A stretch of 64,000 nt of DNA, taken from NCBI RefSeq assembly GCF_027789125.1, contig NZ_JAQFVF010000002.1, positions 124,001 to 188,000 on the forward strand. Reading direction: 5' to 3'. Source of the stretch: Paenibacillus aestuarii (lineage in GTDB: Bacteria; Bacillota; Bacilli; Paenibacillales; NBRC-103111). Shown one piece after another: positions 43,103-51,628 of this stretch (the stretch's first letter is position 1; every line of letters starts with the position of its first letter). Below the pieces are notes generated by a model that worked only from the letters and a program-made list of their open reading frames with translations, ran no database searches and was not told the DNA's origin. The position numbers were made by a program, and so were the translations under genes.

Positions 43103-44224
43103 ATGCTGGAGCGATATGGTCACGGTGGCGATCTGTGGACGGCTGAAGAAACATTTGGACGCCCGAAGGAGCAGTTTCTGGATTTTAGTTCCAATATGAA
43201 CCCGCTGGGACCGCCAGCGATTGTGGCGGATATATTTCGGGAGCATTGGCGGGATATTGTGAAATATCCCGATCCAGCCGTGCGCGAGCTCCGTCATAAG
43301 CTGGCTCACCGATATAAGGTTCCTGTCGAGAGTATTCTCGTAGGCAACGGGGCGGCGGAGCTGATCGATTTGACGGTGAGGGTGCTTAAGCCTGGCGTCA
43401 CCGCTTTGGCACGGCCGTCGTTTAGCGAATATGAGGAGGCTGTCGTCAAGACGGGAGGCCGCATCCATGAGGTGCCCCTTCACGAGCGACATAGCTATGT
43501 GCTGCAGGCCGATGATGCGGAGAATGCCTGTCAGGCGAGCGATCTGCTCTTCCTGGGGCATCCCAACAATCCGACGGGCCGGCTGATTCCGAAGCCGCTG
43601 CTCGATCATTTGGCGAAAAGCAGCCGGCAGCTGGTCATTGACGAGGCGTTCATGGATTTTGTTCCGCACGAAGAGCAAGTCTCGATGCTGCAGCGGGCTG
43701 CTTCAAGCCGCAATGTGTTCGTCATTCGCTCGATGACCAAATTTTATGCCATCCCGGGCATTCGCTTGGGCTTCATGGTGGCGCACCCGGATTGGATCAA
43801 GCGCATCAAAGCGCTGCAAGTACAGTGGAGCGTCAATGATATTGCGCAGCGGATCGGCTGCGGGGTGCTGGATGACGAAGGTTTTGAGCAGGAGAGCCGC
43901 AGATGGCTGGAGACGGAGAAGTCTTGGCTGATCGGCGAGTTGGCTGGGCTGGGGCTGGATGTGGTGCCGAGTGAGGTCAATTTTGTGCTGTTTGCGTTCC
44001 CTGCCTCCATGGGCATTACGGTGAAGCAAGCGCAGCTGTATATGGGGCGGCAAGGTATTTTGATCCGGGATGCTTCTTTGTTTGCGGGGCTGAATGAGCG
44101 ATATGTCCGGGTCGCTGTACGCCTTCGCGAGGATAATGAGCGGTTGATTAGGGGCTTGGCTGACATGCTGCAACAACTTGGCGCTTCGGCTAGCGACGAG
44201 GGGCATGCAGGAGGGGGCTTATGA
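43103..44224 (+). CDS. cobD: L-threonine-O-3-phosphate decarboxylase
   Basis: The 373-residue PLP enzyme has YGHGGDLWTAEETFG at the start (typical of CobD/CobC), DFSSNMNPLGPP, NPNNPTGRLIP-like HPNNPTGRLIPKP, VIDEAFMDF and RSMTKFYAIPGIRLG with the PLP Lys. It makes aminopropanol phosphate, the linker that CbiB attaches. GGGGAGAGG precedes ATG. The last 4 nt overlap the cbiP start. A histidinol-phosphate aminotransferase is the closest alternative, but operon context favours CobD. Confidence 0.92.
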   Translation: MLERYGHGGDLWTAEETFGRPKEQFLDFSSNMNPLGPPAIVADIFREHWRDIVKYPDPAVRELRHKLAHRYKVPVESILVGNGAAELIDLTVRVLKPGVTALARPSFSEYEEAVVKTGGRIHEVPLHERHSYVLQADDAENACQASDLLFLGHPNNPTGRLIPKPLLDHLAKSSRQLVIDEAFMDFVPHEEQVSMLQRAASSRNVFVIRSMTKFYAIPGIRLGFMVAHPDWIKRIKALQVQWSVNDIAQRIGCGVLDDEGFEQESRRWLETEKSWLIGELAGLGLDVVPSEVNFVLFAFPASMGITVKQAQLYMGRQGILIRDASLFAGLNERYVRVAVRLREDNERLIRGLADMLQQLGASASDEGHAGGGL

Positions 44225-45801
44225 CTTCAAAAGCGGCAACGATCATGATTCAAGGCACAGCATCAGATGTGGGGAAAAGCATCATCACCGCCGCTTTGTG
44301 CCGCATCTTGGTGCAGGATGGCTGGTGCACGGCGCCTTTCAAATCACAAAATATGTCACTTAACTCCTATGTGACGTTTGACGGCAAAGAAATCGGACGC
44401 GCTCAAGGGGTACAAGCCGATGCCTGCAAAATATTGGCGACGACCGATATGAATCCGATTCTGCTGAAGCCTAAACAGGACATGGTCGCGCAGGTGGTTG
44501 TCCATGGGAAGCCGTATGCCGATCTCGATGCCAGAGCTTATCGGGAATCGTATTTACCGCTGGCTGAGCAAATTGTCAAGGATGCACTTGCCCGGCTCCG
44601 CAGCGGATGCGACGTTGTCGTGCTGGAGGGGGCTGGAAGTCCAGCCGAGGTGAACTTGAAGGATCGCGATATCGTAAATATGCGCATGGCGGGGTGGGCG
44701 AATGCGCCGGTCTTGCTCGTAGCGGATATCGATCGGGGCGGTGTGTTCGCTTCCATCGTCGGCACGTTGGACATTTTGACTACGGAGGAACGGGAGCGGG
44801 TGAAGGGATTTATTATTAATAAATTCCGCGGAGATGTGAGTCTGCTGCAGCCTGGCCTAGACTGGCTGGAGCAGCGGACGGGCAAGCCTGTGCTTGGCGT
44901 CATCCCTTATTTGCCGCAGCTGGGTATTGAAGATGAAGACAGCGCTTCACTCGATGCCAAAAGAGCGCAGCTTTATCGTGAGCAATCGCCGCATAAAGCG
45001 AAGGGCCAGCTGGACATTGCGGTTATTCGTCTGCCACGCTTATCGAATTTTACGGACTTCGATCCGCTGCAAGAGGAAAAAGATGTACATTTTCGCTATA
45101 TCTCGAACTTGTCCGAATGGGGGCAGCCTGACGTCGTGCTGCTGCCCGGCAGCAAAAACACGATGGACGATCTGCACGATCTCCATGCGTCAGGGCTTGC
45201 TGCGCGGATCGTCCGCTTTGCTAGAGAAGAGCAAGGTTGGGTCGCCGGCATATGTGCAGGCTACCAGATGCTCGGTCAGCGGCTGCTCGACCCGCTAGGT
45301 TGTGAAGCGGATCACCCGGAGCTGGACGGGCTGGGCCTGCTGGCGACGGAGACGGTGTTTACCCCGCACAAGCGGACTGTTCAGGTGCAGGGAAGCAGTT
45401 CGCTTTTTGCCCGGGATGGTGAGGGTATGCCGATAGAAGGCTATGAAATCCATATGGGCCGGACCACTTACTTGGAGGCTGTCGATGCTCCGTTTCTTAT
45501 CTATGGCGATGGCGATGGTTATGCAGGCGGAGAGGCCGACGGTCATGGAGATGGGGCGGCCGCAGCAGACGGGCGCATTTGGGGGACTTATGTGCATGGG
45601 ATTTTGCACAACGATGATTTCCGCCGGGCTTGGCTGAATGCGGTTCGCCTCGCAAAAGGGCTGCAGCCGCTCGAAGCGGAGCTTCGGTATAAAGAGCGGA
45701 GAGAGGCGGCTTTTGAACGGCTCGCTGAGCATGTACGCCGCCATTTGGATATGCCGCGTATTTATGAGATGATGGGGATGAAGGAGAGTGGGAGCCGATG
45801 A
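44221..45801 (+). CDS. cbiP: Cobyric acid synthase
   Basis: The 526-residue protein has an N-terminal ATP-binding DRTGTASDVGKS-like domain (MIQGTASDVGKSIITAALCR), APFKSQNMSLNSYV, a central VLLPGSKNTMDDLHDLH and a class I glutamine amidotransferase domain with GICAGYQMLG (catalytic Cys) and GTYVHGILHNDDFRR (catalytic His). It amidates four side chains of adenosylcobyrinic acid diamide. An unusual Gly/Asp/Ala-rich run (YGDGDGYAGGEADGHGDG, about residues 427-445) is inserted before the final His motif. The gene overlaps cobD and the next gene by 4 nt each. Confidence 0.95.
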   Translation: MTSKAATIMIQGTASDVGKSIITAALCRILVQDGWCTAPFKSQNMSLNSYVTFDGKEIGRAQGVQADACKILATTDMNPILLKPKQDMVAQVVVHGKPYADLDARAYRESYLPLAEQIVKDALARLRSGCDVVVLEGAGSPAEVNLKDRDIVNMRMAGWANAPVLLVADIDRGGVFASIVGTLDILTTEERERVKGFIINKFRGDVSLLQPGLDWLEQRTGKPVLGVIPYLPQLGIEDEDSASLDAKRAQLYREQSPHKAKGQLDIAVIRLPRLSNFTDFDPLQEEKDVHFRYISNLSEWGQPDVVLLPGSKNTMDDLHDLHASGLAARIVRFAREEQGWVAGICAGYQMLGQRLLDPLGCEADHPELDGLGLLATETVFTPHKRTVQVQGSSSLFARDGEGMPIEGYEIHMGRTTYLEAVDAPFLIYGDGDGYAGGEADGHGDGAAAADGRIWGTYVHGILHNDDFRRAWLNAVRLAKGLQPLEAELRYKERREAAFERLAEHVRRHLDMPRIYEMMGMKESGSR

Positions 45802-46367
45802 AAATTTATACGCGTACAGGTGATGCCGGCCAAACCGGCGTGATCGGCGGACGAGTCGATAAAGATGATGCGCGCGTTGAAGCCTATGGCACTGTCGATG
45901 AGCTGGGCAGCTTCCTGGGTCAGGCGATGAGTTTCATGAATCCGGATATTTACGCTGATCTGCTTGAAGACATGCTGCAGGTGCAGCATGAGCTGTTCGA
46001 TTGCGGCTCGGACTTGGCGCTGCTGAAGCAGGAGCTGCGTCCTTACAAGGTAACGGCGGAGATGGTCGATGCGCTGGAAGGCTGGATCGATAAGTACGAT
46101 GCGGAGACGCCTGACATTACCCGTTTTATTTTACCGGGCGGCAGCACCGTGTCTTCCACGCTCCATGTGTGCCGCACCGTATGCCGCCGGGCAGAGCGCC
46201 GGGTGGTGACGTTAGCCCGCACGCAGGAGATCAACCCGGAAGTGCGGCGCTATTTGAACCGCCTGTCCGATCTGTTTTTTACTATTGCCCGTACTGCCAA
46301 TCATCGCGAACAAGTTGCTGATGTCGAGTATGTGCGCAGCGCCGAGGTGTTTAGACGCAAATCATGA
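45798..46367 (+). CDS. pduO: Cob(I)alamin adenosyltransferase, PduO-type
   Basis: The 189-residue protein has the PduO/MMAB signatures IYTRTGDAGQTGVIGG (ATP-binding N-terminus), RVEAYGTVDELGSFLG and the helix CRTVCRRAERRVVTLA, RRYLNRLSDLFFTIAR. It transfers the adenosyl group to cob(I)alamin or an intermediate to make the coenzyme form. It is not homologous to CobA/CobO, which do the same reaction. It overlaps its neighbours by 4 nt on both sides. The symbol denotes the family type. Confidence 0.93.
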   Translation: MKIYTRTGDAGQTGVIGGRVDKDDARVEAYGTVDELGSFLGQAMSFMNPDIYADLLEDMLQVQHELFDCGSDLALLKQELRPYKVTAEMVDALEGWIDKYDAETPDITRFILPGGSTVSSTLHVCRTVCRRAERRVVTLARTQEINPEVRRYLNRLSDLFFTIARTANHREQVADVEYVRSAEVFRRKS

Positions 46368-47311
46368 GCACGACTTACTATGAACCGCTTGTTTACATCG
46401 TTCCTCCTGAGGAAGATGGATTTATTTTAAAGACGATTTTACAAAAACGATTAATGGTGTCCCGCAAGCTGCTGTCCCGGCTTAAGCTGACGGAACAGGG
46501 CATTACGGTCAATGGCGCCCGTCAATATATCAGCATAAAGGTCAAAGCCGGTGACCGCATAGAGGTCCGCATGGAGGAGGAGCAGTCGGAGGACATTTTG
46601 CCGCAAGATTTGCCCCTGCACATTATTCATGAAGATGAACAGCTGCTTATCGTCGCCAAAGATGCCGGCATCATCGTCCATCCGACGCACGGGCATTATG
46701 TGAATACGATTGCCAACGCGGTTGTCTATCACTGGCAGCAGCTAGGCATTACCTGCAGATTCCGCCCTGTGCACCGCTTGGACCAGGAGACTTCAGGTGT
46801 GCTGGCGATTGCCAAGAACCCTTATGTTCACCAGCAAATTTCCGAGCAAATGATCCACCATGAGGTGAAAAAAGAGTACCTCGCCTTCGTCTGGGGGCGC
46901 TTCACGGAACAGAGCGGTACGGTGAATGAACCCATCGACCGAGATCCTGAGCAGCCGCACATAAGGATTGTGACGCCTAGCGGGTATTCCGCCGTTACTC
47001 ATTATGAAGTTGTGGAACAATACGGAAAGGCCGCGCTCGTCCGATTGTGGCTGGAGACGGGCCGGACGCATCAAATCCGCGTGCATATGAAGCATTTGGG
47101 CCATCCGCTGCTCGGCGACAAAATGTATACGCTGCCCGAGTTCGAAGACGGCCCGGCTGCTGCCGAAGCCGCTGAGCGGTTGAGCCGGCAGGCGCTGCAT
47201 GCGGCGAGGCTTGGCTTCGTCCATCCCGGCACCCGGGAATGGACTGAGTATAACGCGCCGCTGCCAGCTGACTTGGGCGATCTACAGAGCTGGCTGCGAG
47301 GCGAATCGTAA
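46364..47311 (+). CDS. RluA-family 23S rRNA/tRNA pseudouridine synthase
   Basis: The 315-residue protein has an S4-like RNA-binding start (ILQKRLMVSRKLLSRLKLTE, about 24-75) and the pseudouridine synthase core with the catalytic HRLDQETSGVLAIAKN (Asp about residue 147), GRTHQIRVHMKHLGHPLLGD and RQALHAARLGFVHP. It converts specific uridines to pseudouridine in rRNA or tRNA. The target cannot be told. It overlaps the adenosyltransferase gene by 4 nt and so is translationally tied to the B12 operon, although no metabolic link is known. Confidence 0.9.
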   Translation: MSTTYYEPLVYIVPPEEDGFILKTILQKRLMVSRKLLSRLKLTEQGITVNGARQYISIKVKAGDRIEVRMEEEQSEDILPQDLPLHIIHEDEQLLIVAKDAGIIVHPTHGHYVNTIANAVVYHWQQLGITCRFRPVHRLDQETSGVLAIAKNPYVHQQISEQMIHHEVKKEYLAFVWGRFTEQSGTVNEPIDRDPEQPHIRIVTPSGYSAVTHYEVVEQYGKAALVRLWLETGRTHQIRVHMKHLGHPLLGDKMYTLPEFEDGPAAAEAAERLSRQALHAARLGFVHPGTREWTEYNAPLPADLGDLQSWLRGES

Positions 47312-47345
47312 GTAAGGCGCGTCGCAGCCGCCAATACAGCCTTGA

Positions 47346-47371
47346 GCCCCGCTTTGCAGGCGGGGCCTTTG
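47346..47371 (+). terminator. Likely terminator of the cobalamin operon
   Basis: GCCCCGC and GCGGGGC form a 7-bp GC stem followed by a weak T tract (CTTTGG). The rest of the gap up to 47700 shows no recognisable feature. Confidence 0.6.
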
Positions 47372-47700
47372 GTATATGGAAGCGCAGTCCCTCTGGCTGC
47401 AGCTTCTTCATCATGGCGCTTAGCCTGCGCCTTTTTCTCCAAAGAACTGCTCCATTTCCCGCATTTCTGTCCATTTCCTGCTCTCAGAAACCGCGTGTAC
47501 CCTCCACTTGTATATAAATTGCTAGAAATATCCTATTTTGCCTTGAGCACGCTGAATAAGCTGCTTTGAAGAAACATCGACCTTTATCATTTTTGTTGAT
47601 GCTAATGAACGGGGCTTCCGACCTTGCATAACTTGACTTTCCGCCTCGATTAGCCCAAAATTTTACTTACAATACTTATACATTTAAAGGAGCTTACATC

Positions 47701-48066
47701 ATGGGAGTTAAAGTATTCTGCTACGACAAATGCGGCACATGCCGAAGCATGTTGAAATGGTTGAAAGCGAACGATGTAGATATTACAGAAAACGTTCCGT
47801 TATTTGATAGCCCGCCTCCAGCTGATGAGCTGAGAAAGCTGATCGCCGACAGCGGCCTCGGTATAAAAAAGTTTTTCAACACCTCAGGTGAAGTGTACAA
47901 GGAGATGGGACTGAAGGATAAGCTGCCGGGCATGTCCGAAGAGCAAATGGTGGAGCTGCTGGCATCCAATGGCCGCTTAATTAAGCGACCGATCGTCACG
48001 GATGGCAAGCGCGTAACGGTAGGCTTTAAGGAAGCTGATTTCGAGGCCGTATGGGCGAAAGGGTGA
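47701..48066 (+). CDS. ArsC/Spx-family (YusI-like) thioredoxin-fold protein
   Basis: The 121-residue protein has the fold's start KVFCYDKCGTCRSMLKWLKA with a CGTC redox motif (residues 11-14), FFNTSGEVYKEMGLKDKL and IKRPIVTDGKRVTVGF, which places it in the ArsC/Spx/YffB group. Spx and ArsC are distinguished mainly by RNA-polymerase or arsenate contacts that I cannot verify. YusI-like proteins are uncharacterised reductases. AAAGGAGC precedes ATG. It ends 6 nt before the M50 protease gene, so the two share an operon. Confidence 0.85.
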   Translation: MGVKVFCYDKCGTCRSMLKWLKANDVDITENVPLFDSPPPADELRKLIADSGLGIKKFFNTSGEVYKEMGLKDKLPGMSEEQMVELLASNGRLIKRPIVTDGKRVTVGFKEADFEAVWAKG

Positions 48067-48072
48067 AGCAAT

Positions 48073-49173
48073 TTGGAGCCAAAGCAGAAGCCAAACAGTG
48101 AGAAAAAAAAGTCGCCCTGGGCATTCGGCGGCATGATCGCCGTGCTGCTTTCCCAGGCGAAGTTCCTTCTGGCCGCACTGAAGTTCGGTAAAATCGGCGG
48201 CGCGATTATCAGCATGTTCATTACGGTATGGGCATACGCTTTCCTCGCCCCACTGCCTTTTGCCATCGGTCTTGTGCTCATGATCCTTATTCATGAAATC
48301 GGGCATGTCATCGCTGCCAAAATAAAAGGGCTCCCTGTATCGGCCCCTGTGTTCATTCCGTTCCTTGGCGCGCTGATTACGATGAAGAAGAATCCCACGG
48401 ATGCAGTGACCGAGGCTTTCATCGGTATCGGCGGCCCCTTGCTGGGCACGGTCGGCGCCATTGCCGCATTCGGGCTGGGATATGCCATGCATTCACCTGT
48501 GCTTGTATCGGTAGCTTACGCAGCCTTTTATTTGAATCTGATCAATCTGCTGCCGATCCATCCGCTGGACGGGGGCCGCATCGCGACAGCTGTAACCCGC
48601 TGGTTATGGGTAGTCGGCTTGATCGGCGGCTTAGTGTTTATTTATTACTTGAATAGCAACATGAGCAGAGTCATTTTTCTCATCATTTGGGCGATGTTTG
48701 CCTGGGATCTATATAAAAAGTATGTTAAGTTTCGCCATCGCCAGGAAATCGTTTCTGTTGCGACGCGCTTTGAATTCCCGGCTGAGCATTTGCTGCAGCA
48801 AGGGTATATCATTCCAGGCGAAAACCATACTCGTGAGCTGGAATTTACGACGTTCACGGATCTGCAAGGACCGTCAGAGGGGCGTCAATGCCTTGTGCTG
48901 TATTGGTCGGCCATCGGCTTTGAAGGCCGTGCTTATTTGCCGCAGCAGGCGTTGATCAAGAAAGTCCAGGTGTTCAAAGTCGAACGCTTGCAAAAAGACA
49001 ATGGCTTCCATCTCGGCTTGCAAATTCGTGTCGATTTCGCACCGCTTGGGCAGCATGATCAATATTATGAGGTGCCAACCCGCACCCGCTGGGCATTTGG
49101 CGCTGCGTATCTGGGTCTCGCCTTATTTTTGCTATATATGATAAGACTTGTACATCAAGTAAACATTCTTTAA
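48073..49173 (+). CDS. Site-2-protease-type (M50) membrane metalloprotease
   Basis: The 366-residue protein starts at TTG 48073 (AAAGGGTG 6 nt upstream). It has about six hydrophobic segments, the zinc motif LIHEIGHVIAAK (HExxH, about residues 75-86) and the second zinc ligand in NLLPIHPLDGGRIATA (NPDG-type). Such proteases cut regulatory or signal-anchored proteins in the membrane. Only a distant homology to SpoIVFB/RseP can be claimed. A roughly 130-residue soluble domain follows (about 215-340), which is longer than in the minimal members. The target is unknown. Confidence 0.85.
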   Translation: MEPKQKPNSEKKKSPWAFGGMIAVLLSQAKFLLAALKFGKIGGAIISMFITVWAYAFLAPLPFAIGLVLMILIHEIGHVIAAKIKGLPVSAPVFIPFLGALITMKKNPTDAVTEAFIGIGGPLLGTVGAIAAFGLGYAMHSPVLVSVAYAAFYLNLINLLPIHPLDGGRIATAVTRWLWVVGLIGGLVFIYYLNSNMSRVIFLIIWAMFAWDLYKKYVKFRHRQEIVSVATRFEFPAEHLLQQGYIIPGENHTRELEFTTFTDLQGPSEGRQCLVLYWSAIGFEGRAYLPQQALIKKVQVFKVERLQKDNGFHLGLQIRVDFAPLGQHDQYYEVPTRTRWAFGAAYLGLALFLLYMIRLVHQVNIL

Positions 49174-49224
49174 GTTTTGTGCAATCATTTATGCCATTAA
49201 TTATTAATAAAGAGGTCGAGAAGC

Positions 49225-50400
49225 ATGCAATTTACAGGATCGCGAAGGCTGAGTCAGTTAGGCTCAGCTATTTTTTCAGAGGTAGCACAGTGGAAGAGAG
49301 AGGTTATGAGCCAAGGGGTCGACGTCATAGATTTAGGAATAGGCAGTCCTGATCTGCCTCCGTCGGAACGGATTATCGAGGCGCTGACACAAGCCGTCCG
49401 CAATCCGCATATGTACGGATATCCGACATCCGAGGGCAGCCCGGAGTTTCGTGGCACCGTTGCAAAATGGTATAAGCACCGTTTTGGCGTCACGTTGGAT
49501 CCGCAGCATGAGATTTTGACATTGATGGGCTCGCAGGATGGCCTCGCGCATTTGGCGTTATCGTTGTGTGATCCGGGAGATATGGCCATTGTTCCTGATC
49601 CCGGCTATCCGATTTATGCTGCCAGTTTGGTGCTGGCGGGTGTAGAACCCTACTTGCTGCCGCTTCGAGCGGAGCATGATTTCTTGCCGAAGCTGGAGGA
49701 GATTCCGGCTGAAGTGGCGGCTAAAGCCAAGTTCATTCTGCTCAATTATCCGAGCAATCCGCTGTCGGCTGTTGCCGACCGGGCGTTCTTCGAGCGGCTG
49801 ATCGCTTATGCGAAGGCTAATCAGCTCATTGTCGTACACGACCTCGCCTATTCCGAAATGGCTTTTGACGGTTACCGGCCGATGAGCATTTTGGAGATTG
49901 AGGGTGCAAAGGAGGTTGCCGTCGAATTTCACTCGTTGTCGAAGAGCTTCAACATGGCTGGATGTAGAATCGCTTTTTTGACAGGAAATGCCTCTATTGT
50001 GAAGGCATTGCAAACACTGAAGTCGAATATAGACTATGGCGTCTTTCAAGCGATTCAGGCAGCTGGCGTTGCAGCCTTAGAGGAAGACATGGAGCATGAA
50101 CATACAGTTGCGGGCGTCTATGAAAGAAGACGAAACGTATTTCTTCAGGCATTGAAAGAGGAGGGGTGGCCAATCGCACCCCCGAAAGCGACAATGTTCA
50201 TCTGGGCACCTATACCGGAAGGTTGGACATCTCGACAAATTTCCCGGGAAATGTTGTACCAGGCTGGCGTTGTTGTGATCCCAGGCGATGCATTCGGAGC
50301 AGAAGGGGAGGGGTTTGTAAGAATTGCGCTCGTGCAAGAGGAGGCCAGATTACTCGAGGCTGCAAAACGAATTGGACAATGGCTTCGCACAATAGAATGA
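49225..50400 (+). CDS. Class I/II aminotransferase, LL-diaminopimelate aminotransferase-like
   Basis: The 391-residue fold-type I PLP enzyme has VIDLGIGSPDLPPSERIIEA, YGYPTSEGSPEFRG, PDPGYPIYAASLVLAG, NYPSNPLSA and FHSLSKSFNMAGCRIAF with the PLP Lys. The pattern resembles the DapL/aspartate aminotransferase branch, including B. subtilis YugH- and PatA-like proteins. The exact amino acid is not evident. AAAGAGGTCGAG lies before ATG. It is followed by the DGQHR pair after 91 nt, a gap without a terminator, so co-transcription is possible. Confidence 0.85.
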   Translation: MQFTGSRRLSQLGSAIFSEVAQWKREVMSQGVDVIDLGIGSPDLPPSERIIEALTQAVRNPHMYGYPTSEGSPEFRGTVAKWYKHRFGVTLDPQHEILTLMGSQDGLAHLALSLCDPGDMAIVPDPGYPIYAASLVLAGVEPYLLPLRAEHDFLPKLEEIPAEVAAKAKFILLNYPSNPLSAVADRAFFERLIAYAKANQLIVVHDLAYSEMAFDGYRPMSILEIEGAKEVAVEFHSLSKSFNMAGCRIAFLTGNASIVKALQTLKSNIDYGVFQAIQAAGVAALEEDMEHEHTVAGVYERRRNVFLQALKEEGWPIAPPKATMFIWAPIPEGWTSRQISREMLYQAGVVVIPGDAFGAEGEGFVRIALVQEEARLLEAAKRIGQWLRTIE

Positions 50401-50491
50401 AATATAGATATTTTGGTAAAAATAGGAGAATGAGAGACGTCGACTGATATGCCGAAGTTTACAAATCTTTCGTTTTGAAAGGGGTACGCAT

Positions 50492-51628
50492 ATGGATGCA
50501 ATTTCATCATTATCCGAGCTATTAGCAGAACAGAAACCTTCATCGTTCGTAGAAATTCCAGGAGCATTGGGGCAGACATTCGGTCAATCGACCATTGCGG
50601 CAACATTGCCGATGAGCAAGCTTTTCTCAATTTATGAAGTCGATTTGGAAGTACAGCGGGCTATTATTCCGCGCAATCTTTCCAAATTAATCGATTATGT
50701 CAACTTATATTTGGAAGATCGGCAGCCGATTTATTTCCCGGGTATCATCTTCTCGGCGCGAGGTGCCGGCCACTATGATGAGGAGCATCACGTACTGCGT
50801 TTGCAGCCGATTGAGAAGCTGTATGTCGTCGATGGACAGCATCGGTTGGCAGCTTTCCAGCGCATCATGGAAACGCTCCAAAGCCAAATGGCGCGAGCCA
50901 AAGATCGCAGAGAATACGATAAAATGGAAGAAATTACGGAAAAACTTCGCCGCTTATACGCATTCCCGATTTCGACGATGACCTATTTGGACATCAATGC
51001 CAGACAAGAGCGCCAGCTGTTCTCTGACATTAACAAGCTTCCGCGCAAAATTGGCGGCAACTTGGCGGTACTGCGCGACCAGCGCAGGTTCTACCATGTC
51101 GCTGCGACCGAGCTAGCAACCAAAGCGCCTGCGATGCAGACTTTAACTGTCGACATGTACTCAGAACGCGGTAAATCGCCTGAATATTTGTTTTCTTACC
51201 ACCTGTTAATTGAGATTTTGGTGGCCTTGTTCGAAGGGCGGATGAAATCGGCTGCCCGGAATAACGGCTATCAATTCGACGATAAAGATTTGCAGGAGCA
51301 TGTGGTTTTGGCAGGCGCCTATTTTAACGGATTGTTGAATTATTTATCGGCACCAACCAAAGGTGAGCTGGTATGGTCCGAAAATATTCAGATAGCGCTT
51401 GCGCTATTTATTCACGAAGAAGCGACCAAAACCGGGAAGTTCAACCGGTACGCTTTGGAGCATGCGCTTAAAATTCTTCCGCACATGAATTGGAACGGTA
51501 TCTATGTCGGCGATGAGAAAGATCGTTTGCCTAGACGGACCCGCATCATGAAAGCGTACCAGCACATCAAGAACTTCTATCAGGAGAAAAACGTATTTCT
51601 CATCAGTGATAAGGAGGATGTGGGCTAA
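50492..51628 (+). CDS. DGQHR-domain protein, DndB-like (first of a pair)
   Basis: The 378-residue protein has the DndB-family hallmark YVVDGQHRLAAF (DGQHR at residues 114-118) and, after a charged helix (about 128-155), QLFSDINKLPRKI (about 175-187). DndB is the regulator of the DndCDE phosphorothioate DNA-modification system, and related DGQHR proteins occur in 7-deazaguanine (Dpd) islands. Here no dndA/C/D/E, dpd or restriction genes are nearby. GAAAGGGG lies before ATG. Its stop shares one base with the ATG of the next gene, so the two are translated together. Possible roles are a nucleic-acid or nucleotide sensor or a novel defence or regulatory pair; none is proven. Confidence 0.85.
   Translation: MDAISSLSELLAEQKPSSFVEIPGALGQTFGQSTIAATLPMSKLFSIYEVDLEVQRAIIPRNLSKLIDYVNLYLEDRQPIYFPGIIFSARGAGHYDEEHHVLRLQPIEKLYVVDGQHRLAAFQRIMETLQSQMARAKDRREYDKMEEITEKLRRLYAFPISTMTYLDINARQERQLFSDINKLPRKIGGNLAVLRDQRRFYHVAATELATKAPAMQTLTVDMYSERGKSPEYLFSYHLLIEILVALFEGRMKSAARNNGYQFDDKDLQEHVVLAGAYFNGLLNYLSAPTKGELVWSENIQIALALFIHEEATKTGKFNRYALEHALKILPHMNWNGIYVGDEKDRLPRRTRIMKAYQHIKNFYQEKNVFLISDKEDVG

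Noticed and set aside
47342..47569. 75-residue frame in the gap after the rluA-like gene
   Set aside because: It starts inside the terminator hairpin, has no ribosome site and has no recognisable motif.
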